A DNA stretch of 64,000 nt from Sipunculus nudus (Eukaryota > Annelida > Sipuncula > Golfingiida > Sipunculidae): assembly GCA_026874595.1 (NCBI GenBank), contig CM049320.1, forward strand, positions 11,865,964 through 11,929,963, in the 5' to 3' direction. Below, piece by piece: positions 13,001-28,000 of the stretch. The notes beneath the pieces are model-generated. The model had not been told where the DNA came from. It was given only the letters and a program-made list of their open reading frames with translations, and searched no databases. The translations under genes were made by a program, and so were the position numbers. Within the stretch, counting starts at the first letter, position 1; the number at the start of each line of letters is the position of its first letter.

Positions 13001-16000
13001 AACATAGCATGAAATTATGATACTTCTAGAAATTATGATCATGAGAGACTCCTATGCCATTGATATTGTCCATAGAAAGTGCACAGTTTTAATCCACCAA
13101 ATATGTATTTAATATCTGACTTTCACCAGTTAGCAGGAATAAGTACAGTGAAACTCCTACTTGCAGACAACTCAGTAAGGTGGACAACTCATCATGGCGG
13201 ACACTAAATCTCAGTCCCTTCAAATTTGCCTCTATATAATATTTAACATAAACTCGGTAAAGCGGACAACTCACTATCCCGGACAACGGACAAAATTTCC
13301 CGTCCCACCTGTGTATCCAGTACTTTTTGGACCCTTTAAAGCGGACAGACATCACGAGTTATATTTTTTGTTCATATATCTGCCGGGAGACAGCCTGAGG
13401 ACAAGCGTAATTTGGTGAACCATCATAATGTTACATGTGAATATACAGTCAAAATTGCTATTTGTTTCTATAAATGTGTAGATATCACAATCATTACTTT
13501 ATTAAGATTTGCCGGCCAATCAGAAAAAATCTAAGCTTTCAAACAGCTTTTCATCTGACAAGTTAGTGACTGTTTGAACTTTGTTATTGTGAATGCGTTG
13601 TGAAGACTATATCCTTTAACAAATAATCATGCGGTTTGAATGCTGTCAATAATCATCTATATACCTAGTGCAACCATCCAACTTAGATTTGTGTGTGAGA
13701 CGTAGCTGATAAAGTTGAAAGAGAGAAAGAAAGTGATTGTTTTTTCCTTTTTTTAAATAATAAAATTTCATAAATTACAAATGCATATTTAAGCTATTTT
13801 GAAAATTATTTAAATAAAGTTTATGTATTTCAAATTAAGATAAACATAATCAAAACAGTGGATATAAGTAACATTCAATGAAGAATTGACGCAATATTAC
13901 AAACTCCTCTAAACAGGACAACTCACTAATACGGACAAAATTGTCCAGTCCCTTAGGTGTCCGGCCTAGAGGAGTTTCACTGTATATTTTTTATTTGCTT
14001 AAATTTACCAATATTAAGCTGAGCGATGTGACCCCATTAGTCCCTTGTTTTAAATATTCATCATACACAGGAATTTTTACAGGTTTAAGCAGGGAATTTT
14101 GATAAAACTTTTCCTATGAACTTTAAAGTCAAAATTAAAGATTCATGCTTGGGGTAAAAATTGGTGTCCTGAGAAACATATCCTTTAATTGGTCAATTAG
14201 ATTATTGTATCCCCAGACAAAGTCGGGATACTATGGTTTCACGATGGTCCCGCCGCCGCCGCAGAAAATATTTCACTGATCTTTTTCAAACTTTACATTT
14301 GTGTAGATATAGGTAAGGGGACGTAGCCTATTTAAAATGGGGTCATGACCTATGCTAGGAGAGTGACCTTGACCTTGAATAGGTCCATTTTTGCTGAAAA
14401 TAACACAAATTCTAAAATATCTCAAGTAAGCTTGCATGGACTGGTCCAAAAATCAAGGTGACTGAAGATCTTGGATACCTTTGTGATATACCGGAAACTG
14501 GTGGCGCCACCTATTATCCTTTTCTTGATTTTACGCCTTTTAATAGGCGTAATTACCCCCATAACTGCCACTTGACAGTACTGTAAGCATTATAAGTCAA
14601 AATTTAATGGACAGATTTCTTTCATATTATGCACATGTAGAGAGATGGGTTATGGAATGAGGTCTATTTACATTTGGGTCATGACCTTTACCATGAGCGT
14701 GGCCTTGACCTTTAATGTGTCCATATTTGGTGAAAATCACACACCTCTTATGAAATCTCCAGTGTTGATAGCCATATGGATTTCAAACGTGACTTATGTA
14801 TGGCCCACCACTACAGGTTCTAGGGTAATGAGGTCAAAGGTCAAGGTCACTGGACTTGCATCTTAAAAGATACTGTGGATGCAATTTCAGCCAAACTTTC
14901 ATCCCAGGTCTTCCATCTTGAATATATAGCTCACTTGCCAATAGTGGATGATCCATATCAATTTTGGGGTCACAAGGTCAAAGGTCAAGGCCACAGGAGC
15001 TATCTGTCAAAAAATTAGTTTCTGGATGATAATTCCTGCTTTTATTGATGTATTGATTTCAAACTTGACTTATATATGTCCCATTGAAAAAGCAAGACTC
15101 AAATTGATTTTAGGGTCATGAGGTCAAAGGTCAAGGTCACAAGACACATCTTTAAAAAGATTGTGGATGCATGATCAGCCAAACATTTCATCTCAGACCT
15201 TTCATCTTGCACATATAGTTCATCTGCCAATAGAGGAAGACCCATATCAATTTTGAGGTCACAAGGTCAAAGGTGAAGGTCACAGGAGCCATCTGTCCAA
15301 AAATTAGTTTCTGGATGATAATTCCTGCTTTTATTGATGTATGGATTTCAAACTTGACTTGTATATGACCCATTGGAAAAGCAATACCTGAATTGAATTT
15401 GGGGTCATGAGGTCAAAGGTCAAGGTCACAGGACACATCTTTTAAAAGATTGTGGATGCATTTTCAACCAAACAATTCATCTCAGATCTTTCATCTTGCA
15501 CATATAGTTCACCTGCCAAGAGTTGAAGACCCCTATCAATTTTGAGGTCACAAGGTCAAAGGTGAAGGTCACAGAAGCCATCTGTCCAAAAATTAGTTTC
15601 TGGATGATAATTCCTGCTTTTATTGATGTATAGATTTCAAACTTGACTATTATATGTCCCATTGGAAAAGCAAGACCCGAATTGATTTTGGGGTCATGAG
15701 ATCAAAGGTCACGGGACACATCTTTAAAAAGATTGTGGATGCATTTTCAGCCAAACATTTCATCTCAGACATTTCATCTTGTACATACAGTTCCCCTGCC
15801 AATAGAGGAAGACGCCTGTCAATTATGAGGTCACAAGGTCAAAGGTGAAGGTCACAGGTGACAGAAGATCTTGGATAGCCTTGTGATGTGCCAAAAGGTC
15901 AAGGTCACAGGACCAACATCTTCAAAAAGATTGTAGATTGATAGATGGAAGAAACAATAATTGCTTGCCAAGTGTCAGTATATGCTGCTGAAAATGGGGG

Positions 16001-19000
16001 CCTATTCTTAAAGGGGGGGCGCGTACTATGTTTGGAGATACTTTGGCACCTGCCGTGCCAAGAAATGTCTAGTTTTCATTGTATTTTCAGAAGAGGGACC
16101 TGGCTAAAGTAGAGTATGCCATGAACTGGCTGTACGCACGTGCTCGCTTGAGAATTCCAAATGTTCTGGAGAAAGTGTTCATACTAGATAACATGGTGAC
16201 AGAGCTGTACAAGAGGGGGACCGGAAAGGACATCGCTAAGTGTGAAGTTCAGGATTTGCTTCACACTTCAACCTATGATTACATGACTGACACAAGGTAA
16301 TTTATCACGCTCTGCTGAAGCAGGCCTCCCCTCCACCAATTTTTTGCTGGCAGATTTTTAACTCAGTTGACTGAAAGTCATCTGAGGTATAGCGATCAGC
16401 CTTTGTCCATCATCTGGCCATCCATTAACAGGGCTCAAATCATAACTAGAATCATGAGCCTCTGCATCCTGATATTCTTTAATAGTTCTCCTCAGAAACC
16501 TGAAATTATAACAGTGTGACCTATATTCTTAGAGTTATGGAGCGTGTTAACCCTCCCCCACCCCCCACAGCGTGAAGTATTGTCATCAAATTTGGTGTGC
16601 TCTAAGTCTTAATGAACCTTAGCTACTTGGCATGAATGGTGGTGCAACCTGCGTTTTCTTAATTTTTACAAATGTTTACCTGTATTTATGAGAATACAAG
16701 GTGTGTTAACAAGGCACAAATCATACCTGTAAAGGCTAGAATCATGAACCTTCGCATCCTGATAGTTCTTCAAAAGTTCTCTTCAGAAACCTGAAATTAG
16801 GTCACTATGACCTATATTTTCCAAGTAACTTGGGTCTGTTTGAGCGCCCCAAAAAAATGTAAAGTACACAAATTGCCAGATTCCTCTGGTTTGCTTATGG
16901 GTCTTAATGAACAACAAAAATTTACCTGTCATTCTAGAACACTAGGTCTGTTAACAAGGCACAAGTAGTACCTGTAAAGGCTAGAATCATGAACTTCTGC
17001 ATGCATTTCCTCAAAAGTTCTCCTCTGAAACCTGAAATTAGGTCCCTGTGACCTATATTCTCTGAGTTGTAGGACACGGTTGAGCACCCTAGAAATGTTG
17101 TAACAAGTACCTTAAATCCTATTTTTATTGCCGTGGCCTTAAAAACAAAATCAAAATAAAAAATCTTGACCTTTTTTCTGAACTCAGGATGCAGTCTTAA
17201 AAAGATAGTTTATCTTAAATGATCTGTGAGAAGAACACTCTGTCGGACACCAGGCTCCTTTTGGCGATAACAGGAGATCAAGTACACCACAGGGGAAATG
17301 TTCTTCATAGTCCCAGAATTATTGTATTAATAGTTTAGTCTAAATGTTCATATAAAAAAATAATATTTTTTTGCATACAAATTGTCACTTTAAAATGTAA
17401 ACATTGAACAATGACAACACTGATTACAAGATTAAAATGAATGAGATTATTCATGATGAACACTGGTGGTGTCGTCTGTTGGACTAACTCGGTATTACTC
17501 AGAAAATCTTGAATGCGTTTAGCCTGGACATTTACTTTTGGTTTATTATTGTTTTTTTTTATACAACCACATGTAAACACTGTTAGGGGAAAAACGCTTG
17601 AGGATATAAATGGTAGAACATGTCACCACAGCGGGTGGAATTAGGTGAATATACAGATTTTTTATGCCATGCCTTATTCTTGTTTGCAATTGATCTTCCA
17701 TTATATTTTTGAAAAAGTGGATAGTATTTAAGCTTTTCACTTCAATAAATGTACATATAAACGTCAATTCAGTGTTCAGATCAAACTATGGTCTTTGACA
17801 ATTGCACGTATATGCAAAGAAGCATTTTGATGCAAACAAGAATCATTTTGCATGATGACCATACCAACAAAACGATCATTGATGTGCATCATGACAATGT
17901 CAGGGATTTTGTAGCCGTTTTTTCCCTGCCAGGTTTAAAAAAAAAATCTGCTCAGCAGAACCCTCACATCTGCTGATTCTACCGAATTAACCTGCACAAG
18001 AATCACTAAAAAAAGTAATGGGAGGCCGGCTTTATAGCATTATAATTTTTTTTTTACCATCAGAGTCCTGGGGAAATGCTACAGTTGAGTACAGACACCT
18101 CTGTTGAAGTTTGTACTGGTACCCAAATACATAACCTCTGAGAATGACTTTTACTTTGTACCTTTACAGTTGAAAAGAATGAAGAAACAGACATTAATAA
18201 ATATACCATTTATCAAGAATAATTGTTTTATCAGATATAAAATAATTTTTTTTTGGAAAGCAATTTTTTTTAAATATTCATTAGAAGTAGGAAGGCACTG
18301 CCTTAGGAATGACATTGGTTTGATTTTCAGGTGTAAAATACAGAATGGATAGATTGTGTTGATAATTGTGATTTAATTACAAGAAACAAATAAATGAAAT
18401 ACAGAATGTTTAATACAGGCACCATAGATATCACTGTTTATTTGAGTATCACAGAGTATCAAAAATATCACTGATTATTTGAAAGTCCTTCAACAATAAT
18501 AGCTGACAGTGATAAAATGACATTAAAACCCTTCGAAAAAAAGTCATCCTCGCTTGCTCTGAATAGCTTAATCCATTCATGAAATCAATGAGTTGTTCGG
18601 ACATTCAAGCCACAAATTTGGGCTCTCAGACTCATACCAACATATAAGTCAACCCCCCCCCCCCAACTTAAGATGATTTTTCAAGGAGAACCTTTCTTGA
18701 CTTATATGGTATATATAATGAATGGGTCAATTAACAGTATCTAAGATGTTCACAATATCTGACATCTGTGGTAACTGTACTGCTAACTTCCATATTATCA
18801 TGATATCGTAATATGAATTCTGTATACTGTTTTGGTACACCAAGTCAGTCAGATGGGGCACTATTTGTATTAAAGGTACACCAATGGAGGTCCATAAAAA
18901 ATCTCCTTGAAAACCTGAAATTTGGTCACTGTCAACTATATTCTGTGAACTATGGGCCAAAACATGATTTTTAGCATGCTGAAAATCAGATGGGCACAAA

Positions 19001-22000
19001 TTGTATCTGCTAGCTCACGAATATTCTAATGTAATATACAGGGATGTATTGGACAACCTCCATAGAAACCTGAAATTTGGTCATGGTGTCCTGTAATTTG
19101 CATGCTAAAGAAAAACATCTTGGGCAATATCAGTGGAAACCTGATATTATGTCATGGTGACCTGTATTACTCATCAAATACATTTAAGCACCCAGACAGT
19201 CGGACAGGGTACAAAACTACTGTTGGACAGAATCTTCTGTCTTGACATCCAGGGATGTCCTTAAAAAAAGTGACTGCATACGAAAAGACTAGATTCATGG
19301 GAATGTCTAGTCATATTATCATGAAACTTTTTCTTCATGTTGATTTTGCTATAGTTGAATGGGGATACCATCTACAAATTCTGGCATTCATATGATTAAA
19401 TTCCTTTTGTGAATGGCTTCATAGTCAGCTGAGCTTCATGACCCATGGGTCACTTGTTTAATATTTAATAATCATGAATTAACTTTTTTCCTGTAACTGG
19501 TAAGCACTGTTGAATTAAATTTCATATCCTGTATGTATATGCAAGGTGTTGTAACTCCAACCATTCCTTCCCTAACCCCCCCCCCCCACCCCCCACATGC
19601 CATCAAGTCTATGCACCTGAGCACTGTGGACAACAGTTTGATGGCAAACCTGTGGAGTGGGAACGCTATTGCAACTGTATACATTTTAGAAATAAAATGT
19701 ATTCAACAATTTTTGGTTTCATTAAAAAAAATTGGATCTAATTGGATAAATATGTAGCTGAACTGTCAACAGTTTATCAAAAAGCCAAGCAATGGAAAAG
19801 CACAGTCAGTTCACAAAATATTATTTGCAACAATTTCTTCAATCATATCAACCAACCATGGCCTATATTAACTCTTCTTCTCAAACTTTATCTCCATTTG
19901 ATATTATTTTAGATTTTTACCTTCAAGGTCAACTTCAGTTGAGCACAGTGACATTGGTTCCTTGTTTATATATATATATATATATATACCCAATTGTTCT
20001 TTCTAGTCTGCAATGCACTGATGCAAAGTGCGCTATGGTATAACCAGAGCTTATCAATATATATATCATATGTAAGGAATCAAACGATTGTAAGCATCGT
20101 GTTGACTAATTAGTTTCGTACCGTTGTACGGCACTCTTCAGAACGATATGTACAACCCCTCCAGTCATACTGTTCCGAAGAGTGCCGTACAAAGGTACGA
20201 AACTAATTAGTCAACACGATGCTTACAATCGTCGTTTGATTCCTTACACATGATATATATATATATATATACAGTGCACTCTATAGAGCTTCAAGGATAT
20301 GTATATTAAGTGCACTATATCTGTGTGTATATAAGGAAGAATTTGAGGGTACAGCATGTGGTCATTGTTTCAGATGTGCATTTCATGAGGAACAGGACAA
20401 CAAACATTGTGCATTGTTTGCAGCCAGGAGAAGCGTGTAAGTCAGATAGATTTTCTATTTAGTAATAGTTATAATAATAATAAATTATATTTATTTTTCA
20501 TAAATTGTACAAATATTTATTACAAATTAATTAAGCCACTCAGCATGGCTCAGGTGGTAGTTTTTGATAGTGTCTAGAGGTGGAGCAAACCTAAGTACCT
20601 GTAGAAATCCACTGGCCCCGGACGGGCAACTATATCCCACTGTCAATGTAGCCAAACTGGTCAAACAAGTGTCGCCCCAAAGAGAGCCAAGGGTTTAACC
20701 CCTCAACATTCCCAGCTCCAAATTAGTTTGTCCATCACGGTACAGGTCTGACCAGTCAAATATTTTCTTGTGGTCTCACTGGTCTGTGTTGCAGCCCTGT
20801 AATATAATCTCACTCTCTGACTCTCTCTCGTGGGTGTGTGTGAGATAAAGTGCCAAGTTTGACAGTTTAATTAAATTATAACCCTACAAAACCTGTTTCT
20901 GTTGAATCTTTAACTTGTTTCAGTTAATGACGATAATAGGGATGACATTTGGAGTGTCTTGGATTAGGTTCTGGTGAGCATGGCATGCAGCTGTTCTTAT
21001 CACCTCAGAATCCTCTCATTGAAATTTATCATTGAAATTCACATGGCTTGAGTTAAAAGTTAATATGATAATATGATGCCAGTCCGTGTAACAGGGGTGA
21101 AGTTCAGTCACACCCCCTTTCTCTGTTCAGATACTTTGTTGCAGTTATTGTAAGCCATGGTATATCCCATAATACTTTACTTAATTGACTGGCTGAATGC
21201 ATGAGCTCCTAATTATATTGGAAATCCCAAATATTACTATGATCAGGCTCTCAGTCTCTTGATTGACAGAATTGTTTGAAGCAAGAGCATAAACTAATGA
21301 AGAATAATTATATACATTAAATGAGACGTTTGTGTTTTGAAAGCTAAAGCTGGGCTTAACCATGGAAATTAGAGCAACTGTGACGGAAAGTCAGAGATTC
21401 AGAAAGGATTGTACCACAATAAGGAGAGATTATTGTCAAATACAGTATCTTGACATCTCAGTTATAATGGTAATTCCCATTATCAGTACCTTGATCAGAA
21501 AATATTCTACCAACCTTATCCATCGTGGTATTTGTGGATTTAAAATTGGGAAACACCCTGGACACCATGTCAAGGTTTACTTGTCCAGGAAAAATCACTA
21601 GCATTGCAGGTAGGTATATACAAATACCATTATGATACTTACCCTTTACCCTTTACTTAGCCCTTTACTGTTCATATTAGCCTGGGGATTGTCAAACTCC
21701 TTCTGTTCAGATTATTTATGCATTTTGTACACATTTTGACAATCTATTTAGGAGACTTTAACTCTCTCACTTGTCAAGGTATCTTTGTGAAATTTTCAGC
21801 ATATACTCTGCTTTATGTTAATTTTGTTAATTTTGCATACCAAATTTGCCATCACAGCTTGTCTTTCTTAGATGCTCCCTGTCCCTGCTTGTTTTAAATA
21901 ATGATCACTTGACAAAACACATGACCAGGTGTGTGTCTTTTGCTTGTTTGTGTATATGGTGGATGACAATTGATATTTCACCCCAAAAGCTTGCTGAAAT

Positions 22001-25000
22001 TATGATGATGTAAAATTGGAGGAGGCATTTAAATCCACAAGCTTTACAAACCGAGGGCTTTAGAGGGAGGCACTGGAGTTTAAAGGCAAGACATGTCGTT
22101 GTAAAGTATCTACTAGTGTCTAAAAGGCAGCCCTTCCAAAATCCTAATTCCTTTATAACTTGACTACTCTCCAGTATTAATGGTATATGAATTTATTTAA
22201 TGAAAAGTTATAAAAATGTGTTTTCAAATTATTAATATGTGGAACAGCAAGATATCTGCAGTAATTTATAACAGTACAGTTTCATTATACAACTCTATAC
22301 GCAGACAGATTCTTTCAAAATAATTTAAAATCTGTGTGGCTTTATAGAATGTTTTAAAAATTACTTCAGGTTGAACAGATGCTTGGAAGTACTTGTTGTG
22401 TGTTCTACAGGTACACCATTTGTGCCAATTTGTCGGTGGTATACAACTTCCAGTTGACACCAACCCATGTGCCTACGATATCAGATAAGTGTTCGGCCAC
22501 TGTCATACCACCATCTGATATTGGATTAAAGCCGAAATTCAATCCTACACCGAGGTACCCTCACAAGGGAGGAGCAACGGCAATGCCAAGTGCAGTTAAT
22601 AACGGACCATTCCCTGCCCGAGACTACAGGACACAGCAGGTAATAATAAGTGACAGTACTTCAACTAATGTTCTGTTTTACTTAAATTTTAGCCCTCAGC
22701 CTTATAGGCTGAAGGGCTATTGTTGTCATCCAAGCTGTCCGTCTGGCTTTCATTAACTTTTACCTTGTGACCATGATATCTCTAAAAGGATTCATCATAG
22801 GAATTCTATTTCTTTGGTGCAGATGTTTATTGACAAAATCTCGGTCAAGTCTGAAGATGGGTAACCTTGACATATTTTTCATTGTTTCAGACCTAATTAT
22901 AGAAAAAAGCTTGGAAGCTTATTTCTCAGGAACAACTGGATAGATTGTTTTAAAACATGCTATGATCATTGGAACTGATAGTCTGTAACTGCATGCACCA
23001 GTTTGGGGCGTCAACTAAAATTTATAATTTTTATATAATTTTTCAATATTGGCCTTGTGAGTGGGATATTTCCAAAAGTAATTAACACAGGAAATTAATT
23101 TCTTCAGTGCTGATGCATATCTACAAAATCTTGGTCAAATACAAAGATCGGTGACTTTGACATACTTTGCAAGGTCACAGAGCTTTTAATAAAAAAAAAC
23201 TTAGGAGTTTATTTCTCAGGAACCACTGGGTGGGTTGTTATGAAACATGGTATAGTCATTTGCCCTGATGATATGTAAGTGCTGCACGAGTTTGGGGGTG
23301 CAACCTATAATTTCTAATTTTTATCTCAGCTGACTGAAAATCATCTGAGCTATAGCCATCACTCTTTGTCTGTCCGTCTGTCCATCTGTCTGTCTGTTAA
23401 CAAGGCACAAATCATAACCACTGGACCTTGAATCATCTAACTTGACATCAAGGGAGGTCCATGGAAAAACTCCTTGGTAACCTGAAATTAGGTGTCTGTT
23501 ACCCATACCCTCTTAGCTATGCTTCAGTGGAATGGGGATATCACCTACAAAATTTGGAAGTCTGATGATAAAAATCCTTTTGTAAATGTCTGTCAAATCA
23601 GCTGAGTGTCATGACCCCTGGGTCACTTGTTCTTTATTTAACCATCTTGGAACTTGTTTTAACTGCACGTGGCAAACATGCATTTCCATGGGGAATCCCG
23701 AATGTCATGACGTTTGGTGGGGCCCCCATGTTCCAGGAATCTTTGTGAGATATTGACACCTGTAGTCCTATATAATCTGGCTTGCATGGCAATTTTACAC
23801 ATAAAAGAAATAAAATGTCACATATTTTTAGGATCCTTTCACACTTTTGACTTATTCCACATATTCATTGTTTATTATCTTATATTTTGACCATCGATTG
23901 TCATATCTTTGACAGTACACAACACTATTTCCTCTATTGTCATGGTAAAAAAAAATTAAAATAAATAAAAAGCCACCCGCCTACAACATCCAAAAAAAAG
24001 TGCCTGAGAAACAAATTGCCTCCTTTGATTTTGATCTAATTAACATTATCAGTTTTCATGCACAATTCTTACCCTAACGGCCCTGTTAATATATGGTTAT
24101 AAGCTGAGCAGCATGGCCTATTGGTCATTTGTATTTAATCTAGTGATCTGTGACTGTTTCAGCAGCCCTCTTACTCTCAGACCATTGTTGGTGGTGGGCC
24201 TCCAGAGATGTACAATGACTGTTACAGTGATGACAGTAGTGATGATGGGATCACTGTGTCCCTGCAGCAGACACAGAGGCTGCCAAAAGCCTCAGGTAAT
24301 GAGTTATAATGTCACAGCCATATTTCCGGCTTCTAATGCCCTTAAAAGTCATGAAATTTAAAATTCTAAAATTTAGTTCCTAAAAACTCATGATTTTTCA
24401 AAATAAAATTTTTGTTTTAGGTCGTGAAAAAGCCATTAAAATTTTATCTTTTGGGAATGTAAAAAAATTAAACCTTTTTGAATAAAAGGCCCCATTATGA
24501 ATGGCAAGTCAAAAGGTAAAACATTGGTATTTGATATAAATGAAAATAAATCTTGTATGTTCAAAGATTGCTATTTAAAGGATCAGATCTTTCATATTTT
24601 TTGCCATTAATGAAGAATATTGTGTGATGTTGCCTTGAGACCCCGTCCAATTATTAAGAATTGATATAATGATCTTATGTAACAGTTGATAACTTTGTTT
24701 AGGTAACAAATATATGGTGAGATTGTGAAAATGGGACCTCCACTAAACTAAAACGGTAGAAATTGCAAAATTTAACCGCACGAATATGAAGCCAATTACA
24801 GTTTGAACACAGTATTTCTGTAAACATGTTATACTCCATAAAAAGCAGTAATCATCAGATAGTGATTTAATTAGGATTTTAACTGAAAAGAAAGGATTTA
24901 ATGCTAGCCAATATTATTCTTCTTTTTGCTCTCATATGAATGAGTATTATGGTAAACCCACTGTCCGTCTGATAACTATTAGTGTCACTGCAAAAACTTA

Positions 25001-28000
25001 CCAGTGGATTTTTACCAAACTCACCATAACTACTTACCAACAGATTATCTCACCCGAGTTTAATAATGGGCAAAATCCATGCATATTTAATAGGGTCACA
25101 GGTCACTAAGCTTACTTTTTGGTGTCACTGCCATAACATACAAAAAATATGAGGGTTTTTTTTATCAAACTCATCAGAAATGTTTATCAATAAAAAATGT
25201 CACCTAAGTTAAATTTCCTGCAAAATCCACACATATTTAATGAGGTAAGGTGTCACAAGACTTAAAGATGGGCGTATTATGCACATTTGCGTTGCTATTG
25301 TTTTATAGACCCTTTCAACAAAGGGAGAGGAACAAATACACCACCAAATGTTGATGACGATGAGGAATATCCTAGTCTGGGAGGTAAGGTCATCTCAATA
25401 TCATTCTATAAAACAGTGTGCAGAAGGTGTGATGACAAGAAAAGGGTCCCCTGTTAATAGACTTCATAAATTTTTATGATAATGAACCAACATCCATGAA
25501 CTTTGAAAAAGAAGAAAGTAAAAATTTGCAATAAAGTGGCGTACATGAAACTTCAAGTCATTTTGAGGATGATCCTTAATTGCAGCAAGCATCCCCTGAC
25601 CCACAAGAATGTTTCCTGGATCTAGAAATTCTTCCTGGTTTAAATTTGTCTCAAGTTTCATAAAAATCTGTGGAAATCACTCTGTAGATATCCCCTACAC
25701 ACAGACAATTGTAATCCTGAAGTTGATTATATTTATATCAAAGTAATAAGCTCAAAATGTCTGCAACTGTTACGCAAATTTAAACCAAGTGAAGCCCACT
25801 TGAGTCTAACCTCAGACTTGTAGAACATTTCATTCTGTCACTTTGACTTTAACATGATGAAATTTTACAGTAATAATGTTATTACTGATTCTGCGGAATT
25901 TGTTTCTTCTTAGAACTCTTATCAAGTTCGATTATAAAATGTGCATAAAACATGGATAAATGAAACTAAATCTCAGAAGTTTTTATTTAATAATGATCTC
26001 TCATTTTGTGTATAATTTCAGGTCAGAAGTTTGCGGGAGGTCCTGCCCCTCCTCCGGCAGCAACAGCTCCCCCACCTCCTCAGGCCTGGCGCACTGCAGG
26101 TCAGCTTTATATTGCATTCTATTATAACTCGCAATGATGACTCTGGTCACTCAAGTCATTATTACGGCCTCTTCTCTTTAACTGTGGGTCTTGTCTCTGC
26201 CAGACTCTCTTGTCTCGGCTTGGTACCGTCCTCAGTCCTTTCATGCTTTGAACCATTCTGTGTCCTAAGATCAACATCTCAATTTTTAGCTCAGCTGACT
26301 ATAAGTCATCTGAGCTATAGTCGTGGTCCATTGTCCGTCGTCCGTCCCTCCAGATGTCCGTCCGTAAGACTGGCACGTTTTGACACCATTGGACCTATTA
26401 ATCTGAAATTCGGCATACATTTAGATGTCCCCAATATCTCCTACCATGCCGAAAATTGGGTCAATAGGACTTCGTTCCTTCGAGATATTAAGGAAAAACC
26501 TCAATTTTTTATTAGAAATCTATTTTTACACTTCAGGACTGCCTAATATGTGGTTTTCTTCATATTTACCATAAATATTCCTCTATATAGTTCCTATGTA
26601 CATGCCAGAAATTAAGTCAGTATTATTTAGTTTTAAAAAATTATGGGCCCAAACATAATGGACTTTGTAAAAAAATCAGGAAAGATATTTGGTCACTTAA
26701 GACCAAAAGTGTTAAAGGTAGGGACATTTTTTCAGTAATACAACTTTAATTAATCAAACTTTCATTGTATACCAAAAATTAGATCAAAATCTGTTAAATA
26801 TTTTTAAATATTGGCAAAAATATAAAATTGGTACCTTAAATTTTGCCCAACTTTGGCCATGGCACGTTTTTTTTCCTGTTAGTACTGTGGATTTTCACAG
26901 CATTTACACATCTGGATTTAATCTGTTAAAATCTAAAAAATTTGAAAATAAAAGCTGCAAAATTAGGCTAGTTATTGAATTTTTTTTTTTAGGCTCTTGT
27001 TGTATTCCCTTACATTGTCAAGCAGTCCACTTTGATGACTGTAGGTCATTCAGTGCACATCTCTATGCTCCCCAGGCTGTTGGCATAATGTTAGATGTCC
27101 CCAAAATCTCCTACCATACCAAAAATTGGGTCATTAGGACTTCGTTCCTTCGAGATATTAAGGAAAAAACCTCCGTTTTCCATAAAAAAAAGCCATTGTT
27201 ACACTTCAAGGCTGCCTAATATCAAAACCACTGATCTGTTTTTGATCATATTTAGTATTCACATTCTTTCATACATTTTCTATGAACATACCAAAAATTA
27301 GGTCAGTATTGGGTATTATTTTGAAGTAATGGGCCAAAATGTAATGCAATTTTTAAAAAATCAGGAAATATATTTACTCACCTAACATTAGAATTGCTGA
27401 ACCTAGAGACTTTTTTTCAAGAATATAACTTTATTTAATCAAGATTCAATTGTTTACCCATACCCAAAATTAGATCTGAATTTTGCAAATTTTTTAAGTT
27501 ATTAGCATAAATAAAAAATCAGTACCTTAAATTTTGTCCAACTTTGGCAATGGCACGTTTTTTCCCTGTAAGCACTGTTGATTTAATTTTCACAGCATAT
27601 ATACATAAGGATTTAATCTTTTAAAATCTGAAATTTCAAAGAAATTGATTGGAAAGAATAGCTTTTATTCACGTTTTCATACACCATGTCAAGTGTTGTT
27701 TACATCTAGCCCACCTAGTAGTACAGCCTTCACTTGCATTATGTAACCCACCCCAGGCAGCTTGCCTTGGCTCAGCTTGGCCACTACCAGCAGGCTTCCC
27801 CTCTGCCCTGCACCCCCCCCCAGATGGTGCATAAACTAGATGAATGTTATTATTTTCTGTATTTGATTCATTCTTATTCTAGGCTATGCTACATTTTAGA
27901 TTTTGTATTGTACCACCAGGGTTACAGTGATTAAAGTGTACATTTAATTGTGTCCACAAAGTGGTGTATTGCTATGAAAGTGTGGATGTTCATCAGATAA

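Noticed and set aside
20535-20640. tRNA gene
   Set aside because: Only an A-box-like word; no B box of quality and no cloverleaf.
26031-26546. 171-codon open frame starting MREVLPLLRQQQ
   Set aside because: It reads a different frame over MAEL exon 10 and then runs into intron repeat sequence. The splice sites and phase support the Pro/Ala-rich frame instead.
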